From positions 806,001-870,000 of the forward strand of contig NZ_JAPEPW010000001.1 of NCBI RefSeq assembly GCF_026339955.1: 64,000 bases of DNA, in the 5' to 3' direction. Positions within the stretch are counted from its first letter, which is position 1. Every line of letters begins with the position of its first letter. The position numbers were made by a program, and so were the translations under genes. Shown one piece after another: positions 34,501-43,676 of the stretch. The notes under the pieces were generated by a model. It had not been told where the DNA came from, did not search any database, and saw only the letters and a list, made by a program, of their open reading frames with translations. The DNA comes from Streptomyces sp. NBC_01549 (GTDB lineage: Bacteria > Actinomycetota > Actinomycetes > Streptomycetales > Streptomycetaceae).

Positions 34501-34651
34501 GCCCCAGCCGGGGCAGGGCTGGCAGCAGCACCCGCAGCAGCAGCCCGGACCGGACGAGGGCTGGCAGCAGCAGCAGTCGGCGCAACCCCAGAATCCGCCG
34601 CAAAACCCGCCACAGCACGGCTCCGTACCGCCCGGCTGGACGCAGCATTGA
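31562..34651 (+). CDS. EspI-like ESX-associated ParA/MinD-type ATPase with long Pro/Ala/Gln-rich region
   Basis: From the GTG at 31562, with AGGAGG 6 bases upstream, the product is 1029 residues. The first 640 or so are low complexity, rich in Pro, Ala and Gln, and include two sets of tandem repeats. The C-terminal ATPase starts near [20 protein letters not shown], a deviant Walker A box. It continues with [15 protein letters not shown] and ends in another Gln/Pro tail. This order matches the ESX-1 EspI family, which regulates secretion by an unknown mechanism. The gene begins a transcription unit downstream of the eccE pair. A TnpB element abuts its stop codon, so the last residues could have been changed. 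Confidence 0.88.
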   Translation: MNRDRSEYNGDSPSSDGDDHDVDLTGEFEIVYTPPAWYAQGTQGGSTAGDQRDAGRTAPPPPTGPPVGPLTGPPGGPVPQAPAPHAPAPQTPAPHAPAPHAPAPQTPAPHAPAPHAPAPQTPAPHAPAPHAPAPQTPAPHAPAPHAPAPQTPAPHAPAPHAPAPQTPAPHAPAPHAPSPAQPYAQGAPQQPAQGVPGANQYGTGGYGFPQQQSAPGTPQAAGGAAAPGGYGYPQQAGAGAPQPSQDTSGGYGQPQQQTPAQPPAAPGFPVLRPVDEDAQGIPPQAAAPAAGAPERPAPEQPMAEINHAAADAEAARLFGGAHDDEESAEERSHEAESGDFAGSVSGAEDDETANVRSNAESPTQTDTEAASATAEAEPEAEAETPPTPTAPGPLPAAQGQQPQEPPTAQASAAPQADHELPPLPQGYVPAHPVQGVPQQTGQPDQQAAAAQAAAGQAAAYGYPQPPAQPQPAQPEHQPSPQGSFGPAQPVPPAQPQPGYPAQAGQPQAAGYGYPQPPAQPQPAQPEHQPSPQGSFGPAQPVPPAQPQPGYPAQAGQPQAAAYGYPQPPAQPLPQPPGQAGYGYPQPAQPQQPAPHQQPPAQPLPQQPAAPPAAYGNQGWTAPVGPQAGPGAPQQQATPGTPLGYNAAVELSSDRLLRNQPKARKNNTGPSRFKFGAKKEEAERQRKLTLIRTPVMSCYRIAVISLKGGVGKTTTTISLGATLATERQDKILAIDANPDAGTLGRRVRRETGATIRDLVQAIPQLNSYMDIRRFTSQAPSGLEIIANDVDPAVSTTFNDQDYRSALDVLGRQYPIILTDSGTGLLYSAMRGVLELADQLIIISTPSVDGASSASTTLDWLSANGFADLVQRSVTVISGVRETGKMIKVEDIVAHFETRCRGVVVVPFDEHLAAGAEVDLDMVRPKTREAYFDLAALIAEDIARTQQGFGNPNLQFQQPPQGYAPPQGYAPPQQPYTQPGVTPQPGQGWQQHPQQQPGPDEGWQQQQSAQPQNPPQNPPQHGSVPPGWTQH
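31816..32092. repeat. 45-bp coding tandem repeats, six units
   Basis: Six units encode the 15-residue repeat [15 protein letters not shown] with only a few base differences. They lie in the disordered part of the EspI-like gene and are open to copy-number change by slippage. Each unit keeps the frame. Confidence 0.88.
32938..33275. repeat. 153-bp coding tandem repeats, two units plus a partial third
   Basis: The segment starting atacggctac at 32938 recurs at 33091 and 33244, giving 153-base units of 51 residues, nearly identical. The third copy diverges after about 30 bases. Like the shorter set, it keeps the reading frame of the EspI-like gene. Confidence 0.88.
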
Positions 34652-34735
34652 CTTGCTCCGTGGGCTGAAGCCCGAGGATTCCGGCCTTCCCGCCGGAACC
34701 CCGTGCCGTTACGCGGCACAGGGTTCGGGCGGGAA
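34652..34735 (-). ncRNA. Probable omega RNA (reRNA) scaffold for TnpB
   Basis: The 3' end of tnpB and the right end of the element can fold into nested hairpins: the arms ttcccgcc and gggcgggaa (34687-34735) with an inner cgtgccg/gcggcac stem, then cgggcttcagccc (34662-34674). TnpB guide RNAs arise from this location and carry a guide copied from the flank. Here the guide would begin at tgctgcgtccagccgg, which is antisense to the end of the EspI-like gene. Confidence 0.55.
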
Positions 34736-35931
34736 TCCGTGGCTTCCTGTTTCTTCGCGCTGTGCCGGGACGAGTCCTGGTCTTACCTGCGCTCCGCAGG
34801 CTGTCACCGCCAGTCCGGCGGCCGTTTTGACGTTCTTCGCGGCGTTGTGGTCCCGGTCGTGGAGGGTGCCGCAGGCGGTGCAGGTCCATTCCCGGACGTT
34901 CAGGGGCTTGGGTCCGCCTTTGATGCCGCAGGCCGAGCAGGTCTGGGAGGTCGGCTCGAACCGGCCGATCCTGACCAGGGTCCGCCCGTACCGGGCCGCC
35001 TTGTACTCCAGCATGTGCACGAACGCCGACCATCCCGCGTCGTGAACACTCCTGGCCAGCCTGGTACGCGCCAGTCCTTTCACCGCCAGATCCTCCACGC
35101 CGATCGCTTGGTTCTCGCGGATCAGCGTCGAGGAGAGCTGGTGGTGGAACTCCCGGCGGGCGTCGGCCACCTGCGCGTGGGCGCGGGCGACCTTGAGGCG
35201 GGCCTTCTCCCGGTTCTTGGATCCCTTCTGCTTGCGAGACAGCTCCCGCTGGGCCTTCTTCAGCTTCTTCTCCGCCCGGCGCAGAAACCGAGGACTGTCG
35301 ATCTTCGTCCCGTCGGAGAGGACGGCGAAGTGGGTCAGGCCCAGGTCGATGCCGACCGTTTGGTCGGTGTCGGGCATGTGGGCGGCGTCGGCGGCCGGGT
35401 CGGTGTCGATGACGAACGAGGCGAAGTACCGTCCGGCCGCGTCCTTGATCACGGTGACCGAGGAGGGCTGTGCGGGCAGGGTGCGTGACCACTTCACCTT
35501 CACCGCGCCGATCTTCGGCAGGTTCAGCCGCCCGGAACCGGTGATCGACCAGCGGGCATTGGCCGTGAAGCGGATCGACTGACGGCTGTCCTTGCGGGAC
35601 TTGAAGCGGGGCGCACCGCTCTTCGCGCCCTTCCGCTCGCCCTTGAGGGAGACGAAGAAGTTCTTGTAGGCGGCCTCGACGTCGCGCAGGGACTGCTGGA
35701 GGACGACCGCGGAGACCTCGCCCAGCCAGGACCGCTCGGGTGTCTGCTTGGCCTGGGTGATCAGCTTCTGGGACAGCACACCCGCCGTGGGGAAGGGTTC
35801 GCCCGCCCTGCGGGCGTCCTCACGGGCGCGCACGCATCGTTGTACACGACGCGAGCGCACCCGAACGCCCTGACCAGCGCGAGGCGTTGGCCCGGTTCCG
35901 GGTACAGCCTGAAGGCGTACCGAAGCTGCAT
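34709..35931 (-). pseudogene. tnpB: TnpB RNA-guided nuclease, frameshifted near the N-terminus
   Basis: The main frame encodes the nuclease core. RuvC acidic residues lie in TVGIDLGLTHFAVLSDG (D), AIGVEDLAVKG (E) and HDRDHNAAKN (D), and a zinc finger lies at CSACG and CTACG. The N-terminal part (MQLRYAFRLYPEPGQRLALV to VVYNDA, ATG at 35931) is in another frame and meets the main frame around 35833. One base seems to have been lost there. The full gene would give about 407 residues, normal for TnpB. Unless the shift is a sequencing error, the protein is inactive or starts internally. Confidence 0.82.
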
Positions 35932-36215
35932 GCGGCGATCGTACGAACGAGCGCCGCCCGCTACCAGAGGGAACGTATGAACGGTCGGTACCCCCCTTGA
36001 ACCAGGGGGAGCAGAACGGGCCGAACGGGGGAGGCGTTGCCCGGCTTCGCCTGACCGGGCCCCGTGACGCTCCGCGCCGGCCGTGGTGACGCCTGCGCCC
36101 TCATGCTCCGCAGGACAGCATCCGTGACGCTCCACGCCACCATGACAGATCCGCTTCACCACCGGCCTGAAGGCCGATGCGCTGCGAATGAATCCCGATA
36201 GCCGGACGGTCGGCA

Positions 36216-36241
36216 ACGTCAAGGGGCCGACCCCCTGACGT
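36216..36241. other. Near-perfect hairpin, possible left end of the TnpB element
   Basis: The arms acgtcaagggg and ccccctgacgt pair with one mismatch over 11 bases. It lies about 285 bases upstream of tnpB and just before the ribF relic. It could be the left-end hairpin of the TnpB element or a terminator. Confidence 0.4.
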
Positions 36242-36245
36242 CCGT

Positions 36246-36341
36246 GTACGGCGCTCCACCACCTCGACATCGAAGTCGTACGTCTCCCCCTGTTCGCGCA
36301 GGAAGTCGACATTGCCGGCGGCCTTGTGGCCGAAGCCGATT
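36246..36341 (-). pseudogene. Detached fragment of a second ribF gene
   Basis: The minus strand encodes FGHKAAGNVDFLREQGETYD followed by FDVEVVE, which differs from the intact ribF product (42723-43676) by one residue over this stretch (GKTY in the intact protein). DNA identity is about 90 percent over some 95 bases. The fragment has no flanking ribF sequence on either side. It was probably left by an old recombination or duplication. Confidence 0.75.
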
Positions 36342-36351
36342 TGCCACCCGG

Positions 36352-36380
36352 GCCCGCACCGACTCTCACGGTGCGGGTCC
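36352..36380. terminator. Hairpin terminator
   Basis: The arms cccgcacc and ggtgcggg pair perfectly with a nine-base loop. It sits upstream of the ABC transporter operon and would isolate it from upstream transcription. Confidence 0.65.
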
Positions 36381-36506
36381 GTCTCGTATCCATGGGCGTT
36401 ACGAGCCGTCAGCCCGTCACCTGGGGGGCTTCACCGGTCTGAACCAATAGGCGCGAAATTCACGCCAACTCGTTATTTCCGCAGGCCACACGGGGTTGAC
36501 GCGCCG

Positions 36507-36536
36507 TTGACGTGCGGAGACCCCCGCTGATAGACA
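36507..36536 (+). promoter_or_regulatory. Candidate sigma-HrdB promoter of the ABC transporter operon
   Basis: TTGACG at 36507-36512 and TAGACA at 36531-36536 are separated by 18 bases. This matches the Streptomyces housekeeping consensus well. It lies 95 bases before the first gene's ATG. Confidence 0.5.
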
Positions 36537-36630
36537 CACACATCAACCCCGCCGGCGCCCCCCGATCACCACTGATCCAGTAGGTCAACCAGCCATCCCT
36601 GTGCGAGCGATGACGCGAGGTCACCGACCC

Positions 36631-38502
36631 ATGAACAGACACGATCAGCCCAACAGAGGACGTCTGCGCCCACGGCTCCTCGCCGCCGCAGCCGCCGCCG
36701 CACTCACTCTCACCGCCGGTCTCGCGACCCCGCTCAACCCGGCCCCGCAGCAGGCCCAGGCCAAGGGGAGCCAGCAGGCCAAGGAGAGCAAGAAGGTCCT
36801 CACCGTCGCGGTCGCGCAGAGCGTCGACTCGCTCAGCCCCTTCCTGGCGGCGCGCCTTCTCAGTACGAGCATCCACCGGCTCATGTACGAGTACCTGACC
36901 AACTACGACCCCGCGGACAACCACACGGTCCCGGGCCTGGCCACCAAGTGGGAGCCGTCCGCCGACAAGCTCACCTGGACCTACACGATCCGGTCGAACT
37001 CCAAGTGGTCGGACGGACAGCAGGCCACCGCCGAGGACGCGGCGTGGACGTTCAACAAGATGATGACGGACCAGGGAGCGGCCACCGCCAACGGCAGCTT
37101 CGTCACCAACTTCAGGAAGGTCACCGCGCCGAGCCCCACCCAGCTCGTCATCGAGCTGAAGAAGCCGCAGGCCACCATGGGCGCGCTCGACGTGCCGATC
37201 GTCCCCCAGCACATCTGGGAGAAGGTCAAGGACTTCTCGAAGTTCAACAACGACCAGAGCTTCCCGATCGTCGGCAACGGGCCGTTCGTCCTGACCGACT
37301 ACAAGCCCGACAGCTATGTGCGTCTGAAGCCGAACAAGACCTTCTGGCGTGGCGCCCCCAAGTTCGACGAGCTGGTCTTCAAGTACTTCAAGGACCAGGA
37401 CGCCGCGGTGGCCGCCCTGCGCAAGGGTGAGGTCTCCTTCGTCGCGGGCTCCCCCGCGCTGACTCCCGCCCAGGCGGCGTCCCTCAAGGGCGAGCCGAAC
37501 ATCAAGGTCAACGACGCCCCCGGCCGGCGCTTCTACGCCCTCGCCACCAACCCCGGTGCCCAGGCCAAGGACGGCAAGCACTTCGGTGACGGCGCCGAGT
37601 CGCTGCTGAACCAGAAGGTGCGCCAGGCGCTCTTCATGGCCATCGACCGGAAGACCCTCATCGACAAGGTCTTCCAGGGACACGCCGTCGAGGGCGCGGG
37701 ATACATCCCGCCGCGCTTCTCCACGTACCACTGGAAGCCGTCCGCGAGCCAGGAACTCGCGTACGACCCGGCGAAGGCGGCCCAGCTCCTCGACGCGGCG
37801 GGCTACAAGAAGAACGCCGACGGCAAGCGTGTCGAGAAGAACGGCAAGCCGATCGACTACCGGATCCTGTGTCACGCCACCGACCCGAACGACAAGGCGG
37901 TCGGGCAGTACGTGAAGGAGTGGTTCGGCAAGCTCGGCATCGGCGTCACTCTCAACTGCCTCGACAACGTGACCGACCCCTGGCTGGCCGGCAAGTACGA
38001 CCTGGCCTTCGACGGCTGGTCCGTCAACCCGGACCCCGACTTCGTGCTGTCCATCCACACCTGCGCCGCCCTGCCCGCCACTCCCAAGGACACCGGCGCG
38101 ACGGACAACTTCATCTGCGACAAGAAGTACGACGAGCTGTACGACCAGCAGCTCGCCGAGTACGACACCGCCAAGCGGGCGGACATCGTCCAGCAGATGG
38201 AGTCACGGCTGTACGACACCGGGTACATGAACGTCATGGCGTACCCGAACGCGGTCGAGGCCTACCGCACCGACCAGATCAAGTCGATCGAGACGATGCC
38301 GAAGGCCGCGGGCAACATCTACGGCCAGGACGGTTACTGGAGCTGGTGGTCGGCGGTTCCGGCCGACGCCTCCGGTGCGTCCTCCGACGGTTCGAGCTCC
38401 ACGGGCGTCATCATCGGCATCGTCGCGGGCGTCGTCGTTCTCGTCGGCGTCGGGGCGTTCTTCGCGATGCGACGCCGCGCCACGGCCGAGGACCGCGAGT
38501 AG
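36631..38502 (+). CDS. Family 5 peptide/nickel ABC transporter substrate-binding protein with C-terminal membrane anchor
   Basis: From the ATG at 36631 the protein is 623 residues. A Sec signal peptide (LLAAAAAAALTLTAGLATPL) has no lipobox cysteine. The mature domain has the family hallmarks (KVLTVAVAQSVDSLSPF, VPGLATKWEPSADKLTWTY, GNGPFVLTDYKPDSYVRL, VRQALFMAIDRKTL, YDLAFDGWSVNPDPDF). The C-terminus has a Ser/Gly linker, a membrane helix (GVIIGIVAGVVVLVGVGAFF) and a short basic tail. So it is tethered at the C-terminus instead of being a lipoprotein, which is unusual for this class. It heads an operon with two permeases and two ATPases. GTG or ATG starts at 36601 and 36610 are alternatives. 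Confidence 0.92.
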   Translation: MNRHDQPNRGRLRPRLLAAAAAAALTLTAGLATPLNPAPQQAQAKGSQQAKESKKVLTVAVAQSVDSLSPFLAARLLSTSIHRLMYEYLTNYDPADNHTVPGLATKWEPSADKLTWTYTIRSNSKWSDGQQATAEDAAWTFNKMMTDQGAATANGSFVTNFRKVTAPSPTQLVIELKKPQATMGALDVPIVPQHIWEKVKDFSKFNNDQSFPIVGNGPFVLTDYKPDSYVRLKPNKTFWRGAPKFDELVFKYFKDQDAAVAALRKGEVSFVAGSPALTPAQAASLKGEPNIKVNDAPGRRFYALATNPGAQAKDGKHFGDGAESLLNQKVRQALFMAIDRKTLIDKVFQGHAVEGAGYIPPRFSTYHWKPSASQELAYDPAKAAQLLDAAGYKKNADGKRVEKNGKPIDYRILCHATDPNDKAVGQYVKEWFGKLGIGVTLNCLDNVTDPWLAGKYDLAFDGWSVNPDPDFVLSIHTCAALPATPKDTGATDNFICDKKYDELYDQQLAEYDTAKRADIVQQMESRLYDTGYMNVMAYPNAVEAYRTDQIKSIETMPKAAGNIYGQDGYWSWWSAVPADASGASSDGSSSTGVIIGIVAGVVVLVGVGAFFAMRRRATAEDRE

Positions 38503-38563
38503 CCCTCCCCGTCCCCCCGACACCTACGGGCACCCCATGAACGTACGAGCGAATGAGTAGTTC

Positions 38564-39631
38564 ATGACCGCTGAGGCAACACCCTCGCTGGTCGAGGCGA
38601 CCGACGGTCCGGCTCAGGCCGGGCCGTCGGTCCGCGGGCCACGGGCGCGCACCACCACCGCGTATCTACGGTACGTGGCGGGCAAGTTGGGCGGCGCGGC
38701 CGTCTCGCTGCTGGCCGTCCTCGTCACCAGCTTCTTCCTCTTCCGGCTCATCCCCGGCGATCCGGTGAAGTACATGACGGGTGGCCGGCAGGTCTCGGCC
38801 GAGCAACTCGCGCACTACCGAGAGGAGTTCGGGCTCGATCTGCCGCTGTGGCAGCAGTTCACCGACTACTGCGGCAAGGCGCTCACCGGTGACCTGGGCA
38901 CCTCGTACCAGTTCCGGGCCCCCGTCATCGACAAGATCTCCGAAGCACTGCCGAACACCCTCCTGCTCACCGGCACGGCGTTCATCCTGTACACCGCGCT
39001 CGGCATCTTCATCGGCACCCGCTCGGCCTGGCGGAGCGGCGGCACGAGCGACCGTCTCAACACCGGCCTGGCCCTGACGCTGTACTCGATCCCGTCCTTC
39101 TGGCTCGGCCTACTGCTCATCATCGTCTTCTCGGTGGGCATGGGCCCGATCCCGGGCCTGTTCCCGACCGGCGGCATGGAGTCGGGCGGCAAGGAGGGCT
39201 TCGCGTACGTCCTCGATGTCGCCCATCATCTGATCCTGCCGGTGGTGACGCTGGTCGCCGTCGAGTACGGCCAGACACTGCTGGTCACACGCTCGGCGCT
39301 GCTGGACGAGATGGGCAGCGACTATCTGACGACGGCGCGCGCGAAGGGCCTGCGGGACGATCTCGTCCGCCGTCGCCACGCCGTGCCGAACGCGCTGCTG
39401 CCGACCGTCACCCTCATCTTCATCAACCTCGGCCGGACGGTCGCGGGAGTGATCCTCGTCGAGACCGTCTTCTCCTGGCCCGGCCTGGGCGGGCTCTTCT
39501 ACCAGGCGCTGAGCGTGCCCGATCTGCCGCTGGTCCAGGGACTGTTCTTCGTCTTCGCCTCGGCGGTGATCGTGATGAACACCCTGGCCGATCTGATCTA
39601 TCCGCTGCTGGACCCACGGGTGGGCCGATGA
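38564..39631 (+). CDS. ABC transporter permease, DppB type
   Basis: The 355-residue protein has the DppB family N-terminus (VSLLAVLVTSFFLFRLIPGD) and several membrane helices. The EAA loop (LLDEMGSDYLTTARAKGLRD) contacts the ATPases. A soluble N-terminal extension of about 40 residues precedes the first helix. It is 61 bases after the binding protein gene and overlaps the next permease gene by 4 bases. It would form the inner-membrane channel with the DppC-type subunit. Confidence 0.92.
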   Translation: MTAEATPSLVEATDGPAQAGPSVRGPRARTTTAYLRYVAGKLGGAAVSLLAVLVTSFFLFRLIPGDPVKYMTGGRQVSAEQLAHYREEFGLDLPLWQQFTDYCGKALTGDLGTSYQFRAPVIDKISEALPNTLLLTGTAFILYTALGIFIGTRSAWRSGGTSDRLNTGLALTLYSIPSFWLGLLLIIVFSVGMGPIPGLFPTGGMESGGKEGFAYVLDVAHHLILPVVTLVAVEYGQTLLVTRSALLDEMGSDYLTTARAKGLRDDLVRRRHAVPNALLPTVTLIFINLGRTVAGVILVETVFSWPGLGGLFYQALSVPDLPLVQGLFFVFASAVIVMNTLADLIYPLLDPRVGR

Positions 39632-40578
39632 CCACGACCGAGTCGGACGGGCCGATGACAACCGAAGCAACCCCACAGGTGGCCGCGGTCGGCCCGCGCA
39701 CCCTCGCCTGGCAGCGCCGCCGCCACTCCGCCGCCCGCTTCTGGCGGCAGTACCGCACCCACCGGGCGGGCGTCTTCGGACTCGCCGCCCTCGCCCTCTT
39801 CGCCCTGATCGCCCTGACCGCGCCGCTGACCGTCGGCTCTGACGTGCAGAGCGTGACCGACGCGCCGGGCGGCCCGATGGAGAGCCCGAGCGCCCGATTC
39901 CCGCTCGGCACCGACCAGTTCGGGCGCAATCTGCTCGGGCTCGTGGTGTGGGGTGCCCGGGTCTCGCTGCTCGTCGGACTGCTCGCGGCCGTGCTCTCCG
40001 TCGCGATCGGCGCGCTCATCGGGATCACCGCGGGTCACTTCCGCGGCTGGTACGCGACCGTGATCATGCGGATCACGGACTGGTTCCTGGTCATGCCGAC
40101 GCTGGTGCTCGCGATCGCGCTGATGACCGTGATGTCGCGCTCGATCGGCACGATCATCCTGGCAATCGGCGTCACCACCTGGCCGACCACCGCCAGGCTG
40201 GTGCGTGCGCAGACCCTCGCCGTGGAGTCGCGGCCGTACATCGAGCGGGCGAAGGCGCTCGGCGGCGGGCACTGGCACATCATGTCCCGACACGTGCTGC
40301 CCAATGTGATGCCGCTGGTGCTGGCGCAGACCACCCTGATCATCTCCTCCGCGATCCTCGCCGAGGCGACCCTCGCCTTCCTCGGGCTCGGTGACCCGAC
40401 CGTCGTGTCCTGGGGCGGGCTGCTCCAGGACGCGCGGGAGGCGGGCGCGGTCAGCGCGGGCAAGTGGTGGTACCTGGTGCCGCCGGGGGTCGCGATCGCG
40501 GTGGTCGCGCTGGCGTTCACGCTGTGCGGGCGCGCGGTCGAGTCCGTCCTCAACCCCAAGCTGGGGGTGACCCGATGA
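39628..40578 (+). CDS. ABC transporter permease, DppC type
   Basis: The 316-residue protein has an N-terminal helix (FGLAALALFALIALTAPLTV), the typical FPLGTDQFGRNLLGLVVWGA, and an EAA loop (YIERAKALGGGHWHIMSRHV). It contains about five or six membrane helices. The start overlaps the DppB-type gene, and its end overlaps the first ATPase gene. It pairs with the DppB-type permease. Confidence 0.93.
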   Translation: MTTTESDGPMTTEATPQVAAVGPRTLAWQRRRHSAARFWRQYRTHRAGVFGLAALALFALIALTAPLTVGSDVQSVTDAPGGPMESPSARFPLGTDQFGRNLLGLVVWGARVSLLVGLLAAVLSVAIGALIGITAGHFRGWYATVIMRITDWFLVMPTLVLAIALMTVMSRSIGTIILAIGVTTWPTTARLVRAQTLAVESRPYIERAKALGGGHWHIMSRHVLPNVMPLVLAQTTLIISSAILAEATLAFLGLGDPTVVSWGGLLQDAREAGAVSAGKWWYLVPPGVAIAVVALAFTLCGRAVESVLNPKLGVTR

Positions 40579-41597
40579 GCACTGCGACGAAGCGGCGTCT
40601 GCTGGAGGTCAGGAACCTCGAGGTGACGTACGCGGGCGGGGCGGCCGCCGTGCGCGGCGTGGACCTCTCCCTCGACGCGGGCCAGAAGCTGGGCATCGCG
40701 GGCGAGTCCGGCTGCGGCAAGTCCACGCTGGCGCTCGCGCTGCTGCGGCTGCTGCCCGCGGGCACCCGCACGAGCGGGGAGATCCTGCTCGACGGCGAGG
40801 ACGTGCTCACGATGAAGTGGGGGCGGGTACGGGCGGTCCGCTGGGCGGGCGCCTCGATCGTCTTCCAGGGCGCGATGCACTCCCTCAACCCCGTGCACCG
40901 CGTCGGCGACCAGATCGCCGAGCCGATCCTGCTCCACAAGAAGGCCACCCCGGCGGGCGCGAAGAAGAAGACCGGCGAGCTGCTGGAGCACGTCGGCCTG
41001 CCCGCCGCCCGCGCGAACGCCTACCCGCACGAGCTGTCCGGCGGGCAGCGCCAACGCGTCATGATCGCCATGGCCCTGGCCTGCGACCCCCGGCTCGTCA
41101 TCGCCGACGAACCGACCACGGCCCTCGACGTGATGATCCAGGCCCAGATCCTGCGCCTGATCGAACACCTCGTCGCCGAGCAGGAGTTGGGCCTGATCAT
41201 GATCAGCCACGATCTCGCGGTACTGGCCGACACCTGCGACCGGCTCGCGGTGATGTACGCGGGCCGTGTCGTCGAGGAGGGCCCCGCCCGGCAGGTGTAC
41301 GACGCGGCCCGACACCCGTACGGCAAGGCGCTGTCGGCGGCGTTCCCGCGCATCGGCGACGCCGCCTCGCGGTTCGCGCCACGCGGACTGCCGGGCGATC
41401 CACCGGACCCGTCGGCGCTGCCGTCCGGCTGTACGTTCCACCCCCGGTGCGCGGTGGCGCTGGACCGCTGCGCGACCGAGGATCAGGCACTGCGGGAGGC
41501 GGGTGCGGGGCGCCGGGCCGCCTGTGTGCACGCCGGCGCGACCGTCCCCGAGCCGGGCAGCACCCCGGCCCAAGAAGCCAGGAGCAGCGCCCCATGA
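40575..41597 (+). CDS. ABC transporter ATPase, DppD type
   Basis: The 340-residue product has Walker [15 protein letters not shown], the signature [15 protein letters not shown] and Walker [14 protein letters not shown]. The C-terminal oligopeptide-transporter motif includes [15 protein letters not shown], with cysteines that may bind a cluster. It follows the permease with an ATGA overlap. It powers import of the ligand with the DppF-type ATPase. Confidence 0.94.
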   Translation: MSTATKRRLLEVRNLEVTYAGGAAAVRGVDLSLDAGQKLGIAGESGCGKSTLALALLRLLPAGTRTSGEILLDGEDVLTMKWGRVRAVRWAGASIVFQGAMHSLNPVHRVGDQIAEPILLHKKATPAGAKKKTGELLEHVGLPAARANAYPHELSGGQRQRVMIAMALACDPRLVIADEPTTALDVMIQAQILRLIEHLVAEQELGLIMISHDLAVLADTCDRLAVMYAGRVVEEGPARQVYDAARHPYGKALSAAFPRIGDAASRFAPRGLPGDPPDPSALPSGCTFHPRCAVALDRCATEDQALREAGAGRRAACVHAGATVPEPGSTPAQEARSSAP

Positions 41598-42595
41598 CCA
41601 CGACGACCACCGCCGTGACCGCGGCTCCCCTGCTCCGCGCCGAGGGCCTGCACATCGCCTTCCCCGGACGTCACGGCGCCGCCCGCGCGCGTGCCGTCGA
41701 CGGGGTCGACCTCGACATCCGCCCCGGCGAGATCGTCGCCCTGGTCGGCGAGTCGGGCTGCGGCAAGACGACGCTGGCCCGCTCCCTGCTCGGCCTGGTC
41801 CCGCCGACCGACGGCCTCGTCACCTTCGACGGCAGGCCGCTCGACTACTCCGCACGCGCCCTCAAGGCCTACCGCAAGCGCGTCCAGCTGGTCCTGCAGG
41901 ATCCCAGTGGCTCGCTCAACCCCCGGCACACGGTGTACGACGCCGTGGCCGAGGGACTGCGCATCCACCGGTACGGCGGCGACGAGCGCGCGGCGGTCGC
42001 CGAAGCCCTCTCACGGGCGGGTCTGCGTCCGCCGGACCGCTTCTTCCTGCGCTACCCGCACGAGCTGTCCGGCGGCCAGCGCCAGCGCGTCGTCATCGCG
42101 GGCGCGCTGGTCCTGGAGCCCGAACTCATCGTCGCCGACGAGCCGGTGGCCTCCCTCGACGCGTCGGTACGCGGCGAGATCCTCGCCCTGCTGCTGCGGC
42201 TGCGCGCCGAGCTCGGCCTGTCCGCCCTGGTGGTGACCCACGACCTGGGGCTGGCGTGGAACATCGCCGACCGGGTCGCGGTGATGTATCTGGGCCGAAT
42301 CGTGGAGACGGGCGAGGTGGAGAAGGTCCTGACGGCGCCCCGGCATCCGTACACCCAGGCCCTGTTGTCGGTCCTCCCGGAGGCCCCGGGCGAGCCGGTG
42401 GTCCTCACCGGCGAACCCCCGGACCCCTCCCGCATCCCCGCCGGCTGCCGCTTCCACGCGCGCTGCCAGATCCTGGCGAGCGGGGAGGCCGAGCGGGCGG
42501 GCGTCGCGGACGCGTGCCGGGGCGAGGATCTGGAGGTGCTGGCCGGGAGCGGCGAGGCACAGGTGGCGTGCCACTGGGCACGGCTCCGGACGTGA
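41594..42595 (+). CDS. ABC transporter ATPase, DppF type
   Basis: The 333-residue product has Walker [17 protein letters not shown], the Q-loop near [17 protein letters not shown], the signature [15 protein letters not shown] and Walker [13 protein letters not shown]. The C-terminal region has [13 protein letters not shown]. The ATG at 41594 overlaps the preceding stop. A short hairpin follows about 75 bases downstream and ends the operon. Confidence 0.94.
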   Translation: MTTTTTAVTAAPLLRAEGLHIAFPGRHGAARARAVDGVDLDIRPGEIVALVGESGCGKTTLARSLLGLVPPTDGLVTFDGRPLDYSARALKAYRKRVQLVLQDPSGSLNPRHTVYDAVAEGLRIHRYGGDERAAVAEALSRAGLRPPDRFFLRYPHELSGGQRQRVVIAGALVLEPELIVADEPVASLDASVRGEILALLLRLRAELGLSALVVTHDLGLAWNIADRVAVMYLGRIVETGEVEKVLTAPRHPYTQALLSVLPEAPGEPVVLTGEPPDPSRIPAGCRFHARCQILASGEAERAGVADACRGEDLEVLAGSGEAQVACHWARLRT

Positions 42596-42668
42596 AGCAG
42601 ACGGCGTGCCACTGACGGCTCGGTACGTGAAGCGGACGGCGTGCGGCCGGGTGCGGCTCAAGACGTAA

Positions 42669-42708
42669 GCGGGGGCGCCCGGTGCCTTTGAAAGCGCCGA
42701 CGCCCCTG
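42669..42708. terminator. Bidirectional hairpin between the ABC operon and ribF
   Basis: The arms gggggcg and cgcccct form an outer stem and cggtgc/gcgccg an inner stem around ctttgaaa. It lies between two convergent genes, so it may stop transcription from both. Confidence 0.5.
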
Positions 42709-42722
42709 GCCCGTACGACGAG

Positions 42723-43676
42723 TCACTCCCCCTCGTACGCCTCGATCAGCTCGCGCGAGCGCTTCACATCGTCGGCGATGGCTTCCAGCAGCGCCTCGAT
42801 GGAGTCGAACTTGGCCATGCCGCGGACGTAGGCGAGGAAGTCGACGGCGACGTGCAGGCCGTACAGGTCGAGGCCTACGCGGTCGATGGCGTACGCCTCC
42901 ACCGTGCGCTCGGTGCCGTCGAACTGCGGGTTGGTGCCGACGGAGATCGCGGCGGGCATCGCCTCGCCCTCGACGTGCAGCCAGCCCGCGTAGACGCCGT
43001 CGGCGGGGATCGCGGTATGCGGGAGGGTCTCGACGTTGGCCGTGGGGAAGCCGAGCTCGCGGCCACGCTGGGCGCCGCGGACGACGACCCCCTCGACGCG
43101 GTGCGGGCGGCCCAGGATCTCACGCGCGCCCTCGACATCGCCCTCGGCGACCAGCCGCCGGGTCAGGGTCGAGGAGAAGGGCTCGCCGCCTCCGGCGGAT
43201 CCGCTCACGTACAGCTCCACCACCTCGACGTCGAAGTCGTACGTCTTGCCCTGCTCGCGCAGGAAGTCGACATTGCCCGCGGCCTTGTGGCCGAAGCGGA
43301 AGTTCGGGCCCTCGACGACGGCCCTGGCGTGCAGCTTGTCGACGAGGACCTTCACCACGAAGTCGGCGGGCGACAGCTTCGAGAACTCGGTGGTGAAGGG
43401 GAGGACGAGCAGCGCGTCCACACCCAGCTCGGCACAGAGCTCGGCGCGGCGGTGGTGCGGGGCGAGCAGCGGGGGGTGGCTGCCGGGGCGCACGACCTCG
43501 CTCGGGTGCGGGTCGAAGGTCACCAGGACGGAGGGAACGCCCAGCTCACGGGCGCGGTCCACGGCATGCTTGATGATCAGCTGGTGTCCGCGGTGCACCC
43601 CATCGTAGGAACCGATGGTGACGACGCTGCGCCCCCAGTCCTCGGGGATGTCCTCCAAGCCACGCCAGCGCTGCAC
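42723..43676 (-). CDS. ribF: Bifunctional riboflavin kinase/FAD synthetase RibF
   Basis: The 317-residue product has the N-terminal nucleotidyltransferase domain (TIGSYDGVHRGHQLIIKHAV, then LVTFDPHPSEV and VEGPNFRFGHKAAGNVDFL). The C-terminal riboflavin kinase domain has RVEGVVVRGAQRGRELGFPT, with the PTAN motif. It makes FMN and FAD in the cytoplasm. I chose the GTG at 43676 with AAGGAG 8 bases upstream. It is the last gene of the leftward block headed by rimP-nusA, as in other actinomycetes. Confidence 0.95.
   Translation of the reverse strand: MQRWRGLEDIPEDWGRSVVTIGSYDGVHRGHQLIIKHAVDRARELGVPSVLVTFDPHPSEVVRPGSHPPLLAPHHRRAELCAELGVDALLVLPFTTEFSKLSPADFVVKVLVDKLHARAVVEGPNFRFGHKAAGNVDFLREQGKTYDFDVEVVELYVSGSAGGGEPFSSTLTRRLVAEGDVEGAREILGRPHRVEGVVVRGAQRGRELGFPTANVETLPHTAIPADGVYAGWLHVEGEAMPAAISVGTNPQFDGTERTVEAYAIDRVGLDLYGLHVAVDFLAYVRGMAKFDSIEALLEAIADDVKRSRELIEAYEGE

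Larger units (their letters stand above)
34648..35931 (-). mobile_element. IS200/IS605-superfamily TnpB element (IS1341-like, no TnpA)
   Basis: The element has tnpB only. Its right end on the minus strand is the typical hairpin cgggcttcagccc followed by gtcaa, which meets the EspI-like stop codon. The left end is not resolved; a near-perfect hairpin at 36216-36241 is one candidate. No TnpA Y1 transposase gene lies nearby, so movement would need one in trans. Confidence 0.75.

Noticed and set aside
32672..34648. Long minus-strand reading frame of over 600 codons opposite the EspI-like gene
   Set aside because: The plus strand has the strong ribosome binding site, Walker A box and proper codon bias. 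The minus frame is a shadow of high GC content.
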